Below are positions 14,786 through 17,631 of a stretch of DNA of 17,631 nt, in pieces. This DNA comes from Alphaproteobacteria bacterium (GTDB taxonomy: Bacteria > Pseudomonadota > Alphaproteobacteria > UBA8366 > JADFVY01), in the NCBI GenBank assembly GCA_029881615.1, contig JAOUMF010000002.1, positions 1 to 17,631 of the forward strand, in the 5' to 3' direction. The notes under the pieces are model-generated. The model was not told the DNA's origin and made no database searches. It was given only the letters and a program-made list of their open reading frames with translations. The position numbers and the translations under genes are program-made. The first letter of the stretch is position 1, and each line of letters opens with the position of its first letter.

Positions 14786-15701
14786 CCGCAAGGGTAATCC
14801 CGTTCACGGCTGGATCGTCCTGGACAAGCCGGAAGGCATGACCTCGACTTCCGCCGTCGGCGCCGTAAAACGGTTGCTGAATGCGGCGAAGGCTGGTCAC
14901 GGCGGTACCCTGGATCCTTTCGCTACGGGCATCCTGCCGATCGCCCTGGGCGAGGCCACCAAAACCGTATCCTGGGCCATGGATGGCGTGAAGCAATACC
15001 GCTTCACTGTTCGCTGGGGTGTCGCGACCGATACCGAAGACAGGGACGGTCAGGTGATTGCGGAATCGGAAGTCCGCCCGGATCGCCCCTCAGCCGAGGC
15101 TATTCTCGAGCGTTTTACCGGTGAAATCGAACAGATTCCACCTGCCTTCTCGGCCATCAAACTGGATGGCAAGCGCGCCTATGATCTGGCGCGCAAGGGC
15201 GAGGCGCCGGAAATGCCGGCGCGCATGGTCGTGATCGACGAATTGCGCCTGGTGGAGATGGTTGATGCGGACCATGCGATATTCGAGGCGGTTTGTGGAA
15301 AGGGTACCTATATTCGATCGCTGGCCCGCGATATTGCGGTGGCTTTGGGCACAGTGGGGCATCTGGTGGCGCTACGCCGAACCCGGGTGGGCCCTTTTGA
15401 TGAAGGAAATGCGATTTCGCTGGACGAACTGGCCGAAAATATGCATGTTGCCGCCGCTTGTAAGTACCTGCTTCCGGTCGAGACCGCGCTGGACGACATC
15501 CCGGCTCTGGCCGTGACCGAAAGTGAAGCAGGACGTTTGCGAAACGGGCAGGAAGTTTCCCTGTTGCGGAAAGCCGATCTGGACCGCATTGCCGACCTCG
15601 AAGGCGGCGATACGGCCATTGCCATGGCGGACGGAAAACCCGTTGCGCTGGTGCGGTATGCCGCGGGGGAAATCCGGCCGGTTCGTGTGTTGAACCTTTG
15701 A
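14775..15701 (+). CDS. truB: tRNA pseudouridine(55) synthase TruB
   Basis: TruB makes the near-universal pseudouridine 55 in the T-loop of tRNAs and also acts as a tRNA chaperone. The product is 308 aa from the ATG at 14775, which begins [18 protein letters not shown]; an ATG at 14715 is in frame but adds 20 residues unlike the family and overlaps rbfA deeply. The catalytic aspartate is D47 in [48 protein letters not shown] and LRRTRVGPF are further family motifs. The C-terminal region ([13 protein letters not shown] onward) is a small PUA-like/TruB_C domain. It follows rbfA by overlap and precedes rpsO by 17 bp. Confidence 0.96.
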   Translation: MGRNRKGNPVHGWIVLDKPEGMTSTSAVGAVKRLLNAAKAGHGGTLDPFATGILPIALGEATKTVSWAMDGVKQYRFTVRWGVATDTEDRDGQVIAESEVRPDRPSAEAILERFTGEIEQIPPAFSAIKLDGKRAYDLARKGEAPEMPARMVVIDELRLVEMVDADHAIFEAVCGKGTYIRSLARDIAVALGTVGHLVALRRTRVGPFDEGNAISLDELAENMHVAAACKYLLPVETALDDIPALAVTESEAGRLRNGQEVSLLRKADLDRIADLEGGDTAIAMADGKPVALVRYAAGEIRPVRVLNL

Positions 15702-15717
15702 AATCCGAGGAGGATTT
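15701..15717 (+). promoter_or_regulatory. Hairpin enclosing the rpsO Shine-Dalgarno sequence
   Basis: AAATCC (15701-15706) is the exact reverse complement of GGATTT (15712-15717), with loop GAGGA (15707-15711). The strong Shine-Dalgarno sequence GAGGAGGA (15707-15714) is thus half in the loop and half in the 3' arm, and the rpsO ATG is at 15719. Ribosomal protein S15 represses its own mRNA through leader structures in several phyla, including Alphaproteobacteria. This simple stem could be part of such an element. The pairing is seen; autoregulation is inference. Confidence 0.5.
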
Positions 15718-15718
15718 G

Positions 15719-15988
15719 ATGTCGATTACCGCAGAGCGGAAGCAAGAGCTTATTACGAAGTTTGGCGCCAAGGCAGGCGATACCGGTTCGCCGGAAGTTC
15801 AGGTAGCGGTCCTTACCGAGCGGATCAAAAACCTGACCGATCATCTGAACCAGCACAAAAAAGACTTTCATACCCGCCGTGGTTTGATCAGCATGGTCGG
15901 CAAGCGCCGCAGTTTGCTGGACTACCTGAAGCGCAAGGAAGTCGCGCGTTACGAAAATATCATCAAGGAACTTGGGCTGCGTCGTTAA
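15719..15988 (+). CDS. rpsO: 30S ribosomal protein S15
   Basis: S15 is a primary 16S rRNA-binding protein of the 30S platform that nucleates binding of S6, S18, S11 and S21 and forms the B4 bridge to the 50S. The product has 89 residues, the normal length for bacterial S15, with [31 protein letters not shown] and [12 protein letters not shown] as family motifs. The ATG at 15719 is chosen because GAGGAGGA ends 4-5 nt upstream; a longer reading from TTG at 15698 would overlap the truB stop and add non-family residues that are in fact the ribosome-site region. The conserved neighbour pnp follows after 160 bp, as in E. coli. Confidence 0.98.
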   Translation: MSITAERKQELITKFGAKAGDTGSPEVQVAVLTERIKNLTDHLNQHKKDFHTRRGLISMVGKRRSLLDYLKRKEVARYENIIKELGLRR

Positions 15989-16004
15989 ACGCCGCTGCTC
16001 TTAC

Positions 16005-16043
16005 CGCGCGCACACGCCCATTTTTCCGGGGGCGGTGCGCGCG
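16005..16043 (+). other. Large G+C-rich hairpin 1 between rpsO and pnp
   Basis: CGCGCGCAC (16005-16013) and CGCCC (16015-16019), with A16014 bulged, pair with GGGCG (16030-16034) and GTGCGCGCG (16035-16043). This gives 14 base pairs around a ten-base loop that contains the T-run. No T-tract follows the 3' arm, so it is not a normal terminator for rpsO. In E. coli the rpsO-pnp spacer holds an RNase III-cleaved hairpin through which PNPase represses itself; this hairpin is placed to play such a part, by inference. Confidence 0.55.
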
Positions 16044-16053
16044 ATATAGGAAC

Positions 16054-16086
16054 GCGGCGCGGCATGGAATGAGCCATGCCGGCCGC
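16054..16086 (+). other. Large hairpin 2 in the pnp leader
   Basis: GCGGC (16054-16058) and CGGCATGG (16060-16067), with G16059 bulged, pair with CCATGCCG (16074-16081) and GCCGC (16082-16086), loop AATGAG. The stem has 13 pairs. It starts 10 nt after hairpin 1 and ends 62 nt before the pnp ATG. No T-tract follows. A weak -10-like TATAGG (16045-16050) lies between the two hairpins, without a good -35. Function is unproven; a role in pnp mRNA processing is the simplest suggestion. Confidence 0.55.
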
Positions 16087-16148
16087 TGCTTATACCCGCG
16101 GGCGCAATCCGGCTGCCTGCGTGAAGGACGGAAGTAAAGGACGACTCT

Positions 16149-17631
16149 ATGTTTAATATTACCCGCAAGGAAACCACCTGGGGCGGTCGGCGACTAATTC
16201 TGGAATCCGGTCGCATTGCGCGCCAAGCCGATGGCGCCGTTCTGGTAACCTATGGTGGAACCCAGGTACTTGTGACGGCCGTTGCGCAGAAGGCACCGCG
16301 CGTGGGAATCGATTTTTTCCCGCTTACGGTCAACTATCAGGAAAAGACGTTCGCCGCCGGCAAAATTCCCGGCGGCTTTTTCAAGCGCGAAGGGCGCCCC
16401 AATGAAAAGGAGACCCTGACCTCGCGCCTGATCGATCGGCCGATCCGGCCGTTGTTCCACAAGGAATTCCGCAACGAAACGCAGATCATTTGTACCGTTC
16501 TGGCGCATGATCTGGAAAACGATCCCGATGTGGTCAGCCTGATCGGCACCTCCGCCGCCCTGACCATTTCCGGCATTCCCTTCCTGGGGCCGATCGGGGC
16601 CGCGCGCGTTGGTTATATCGACGGTGCGTATGTCCTGAACCCCCAAATGGACGAACTGCCGTTGTCCCAGATGGACTTGATGGTCGCCGGTACCGTCGAA
16701 GGCGTGCTGATGGTCGAATCCGAAATCAAGGAACTCGACGAAGACGTGACCCTTGGCGGCGTTGCATTTGCCCATAAGGCAATTCGCGAGGTTATCGATT
16801 TCATCATCGATTTCGCCGAAGACTGCGCCAAGGAGCCCTGGCCGCTGCCCGAACCGGCCGAGGGCATCGAGCCGGTCAAGAAGCGCCTTTGGGCGATCGC
16901 CGAGAAGCCGCTGCGCGAAGCCTATACCAAGACCGTCAAGCAAGAGCGGGTCGAGGCCGTAGCCGCGGCAAAGGATGCCGCGCTAAAGCAGATGGCCGAA
17001 GAGGAATTCGACGTCGACATAGCCGCGGGCCTGTTCAAGAAGCTGGAAAAGGATATCGTGCGTGGCAATATCCTGAAAACCGGCCTGCGTATCGATGGTC
17101 GTGACACCAAGACCGTTCGGCCCATCGTGGCCGAAGTTGGCGTGCTGGACCGGGCCCATGGCTCGGCGCTGTTTACGCGCGGTGAAACCCAGGCGCTGGT
17201 GGTCAATACCTTGGGTACCGGCCAGGATGAGCAGATCATCGATGCGCTGGAAGGCGAGTATCGCGAGCACTTCATGCTGCATTACAACTTCCCGCCATAT
17301 TCGGTTGGCGAGGCGTCGTTCCTGCGTAGCCCGGGCCGCCGTGAAATCGGCCATGGCAAGCTGGCCTGGCGGGCAATTCACCCGCTGCTGCCGACCAAGG
17401 AAGAATTCCCCTATACGATGCGAGTGGTCTCCGAGATCACCGAATCGAATGGTTCTTCCTCCATGGCCACCGTTTGCGGCACCTCGCTGGCGCTGATGGA
17501 TTCGGGCGTTCCGCTGGTTCGTCCCGTGGCCGGTATCGCCATGGGGCTTATCAAGGAAGAAGACGATTTCGCCGTCCTTTCCGATATTCTCGGTGACGAG
17601 GATCATCTTGGCGACATGGACTTCAAGGTCG
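16149..17631 (+). CDS. pnp: Polyribonucleotide nucleotidyltransferase (PNPase), 3' end outside window
   Basis: PNPase is the phosphorolytic 3'-to-5' exoribonuclease of the degradosome. The frame is open from the ATG at 16149 to the window edge, 494 whole codons of an expected 700 or so. It has a first RNase PH domain (residues 1 to about 215; [12 protein letters not shown] at 77-88, then [11 protein letters not shown]) and an all-helical linker domain (about 235-300). The start of the catalytic second RNase PH domain follows ([44 protein letters not shown]). The last visible motif, [16 protein letters not shown], includes the aspartates that bind catalytic metal (D485 and D491). The KH and S1 domains lie beyond the window. 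AAAGGA at 16136-16141 with 7 nt spacing supports the start. Confidence 0.97.
   Translation, partial: MFNITRKETTWGGRRLILESGRIARQADGAVLVTYGGTQVLVTAVAQKAPRVGIDFFPLTVNYQEKTFAAGKIPGGFFKREGRPNEKETLTSRLIDRPIRPLFHKEFRNETQIICTVLAHDLENDPDVVSLIGTSAALTISGIPFLGPIGAARVGYIDGAYVLNPQMDELPLSQMDLMVAGTVEGVLMVESEIKELDEDVTLGGVAFAHKAIREVIDFIIDFAEDCAKEPWPLPEPAEGIEPVKKRLWAIAEKPLREAYTKTVKQERVEAVAAAKDAALKQMAEEEFDVDIAAGLFKKLEKDIVRGNILKTGLRIDGRDTKTVRPIVAEVGVLDRAHGSALFTRGETQALVVNTLGTGQDEQIIDALEGEYREHFMLHYNFPPYSVGEASFLRSPGRREIGHGKLAWRAIHPLLPTKEEFPYTMRVVSEITESNGSSSMATVCGTSLALMDSGVPLVRPVAGIAMGLIKEEDDFAVLSDILGDEDHLGDMDFKV

Noticed and set aside
12956..14791. A 611-codon minus-strand open frame opposite infB and rbfA
   Set aside because: Shadow of infB codon usage; no family motif or ribosome site that suggests a gene.
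15698..15718. A longer rpsO start at TTG 15698
   Set aside because: It would translate the ribosome binding site itself; ATG at 15719 gives the normal 89-residue S15.
1..17631. Mobile elements, CRISPR arrays, toxin-antitoxin or defence genes
   Set aside because: Every coding region matches a conserved housekeeping family; no transposase, integrase, regularly spaced repeats or terminal inverted repeats were seen.

Overview
This window is a conserved housekeeping segment of an alphaproteobacterial chromosome. Evidence for the lineage is the MucR/Ros-type C-terminus at the left edge, an alphaproteobacterial Fur/Mur-type regulator, a PhrR/PraR-like XRE regulator between lnt and metK, a YlxR-L7Ae fusion before infB, and the gene order itself. 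The order resembles Rhodospirillales-like genomes, but I cannot fix the order or genus from sequence alone. All genes are on the + strand, the coding regions are G+C-rich, and I see no mobile element, phage, CRISPR, tRNA or rRNA. Antisense reading frames, some very long, are shadows of the real genes.

Layout. (1) 1-639: the 3' end of a mucR-like gene, then fur, whose conserved N-terminus lies upstream of its first ATG and implies a CTG start. (2) 883-6242: miaB-phoH(ybeZ)-ybeY-corC(ybeX)-lnt, with overlapping or nearly overlapping genes. It is the alphaproteobacterial version of the E. coli miaB/ybeZYX-lnt cluster and combines tRNA modification, 16S rRNA maturation and quality control, an Mg/Co-related CBS protein and lipoprotein N-acylation. 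(3) 6368-8876: a PhrR/PraR-like regulator, then metK and trmB, which make S-adenosylmethionine and use it on tRNA. metK has a 171-bp leader with two strong hairpins, the second covering its ribosome binding site. (4) 8877-9017: an intergenic region with a clean intrinsic terminator 29 nt before rimP. (5) 9018-15988: rimP-nusA-ylxR/L7Ae-infB-rbfA-truB-rpsO, the classical transcription/translation operon. (6) 15989-17631: a 160-bp spacer with two large hairpins, then pnp, which runs off the right edge.

The genes converge on ribosome assembly (ybeY, rimP, rbfA, rpsO), tRNA modification (miaB, trmB, truB), initiation (infB), transcription elongation/termination (nusA) and RNA decay (pnp). I found no obviously new multi-gene system. 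The points most worth a second look are in the untranslated parts: the metK leader, an rpsO hairpin enclosing its Shine-Dalgarno sequence, the double hairpin before pnp, the terminator placed in front of rimP, and the non-ATG start of fur. Four of the seventeen genes whose 5' ends lie in the window appear to start at TTG or CTG.
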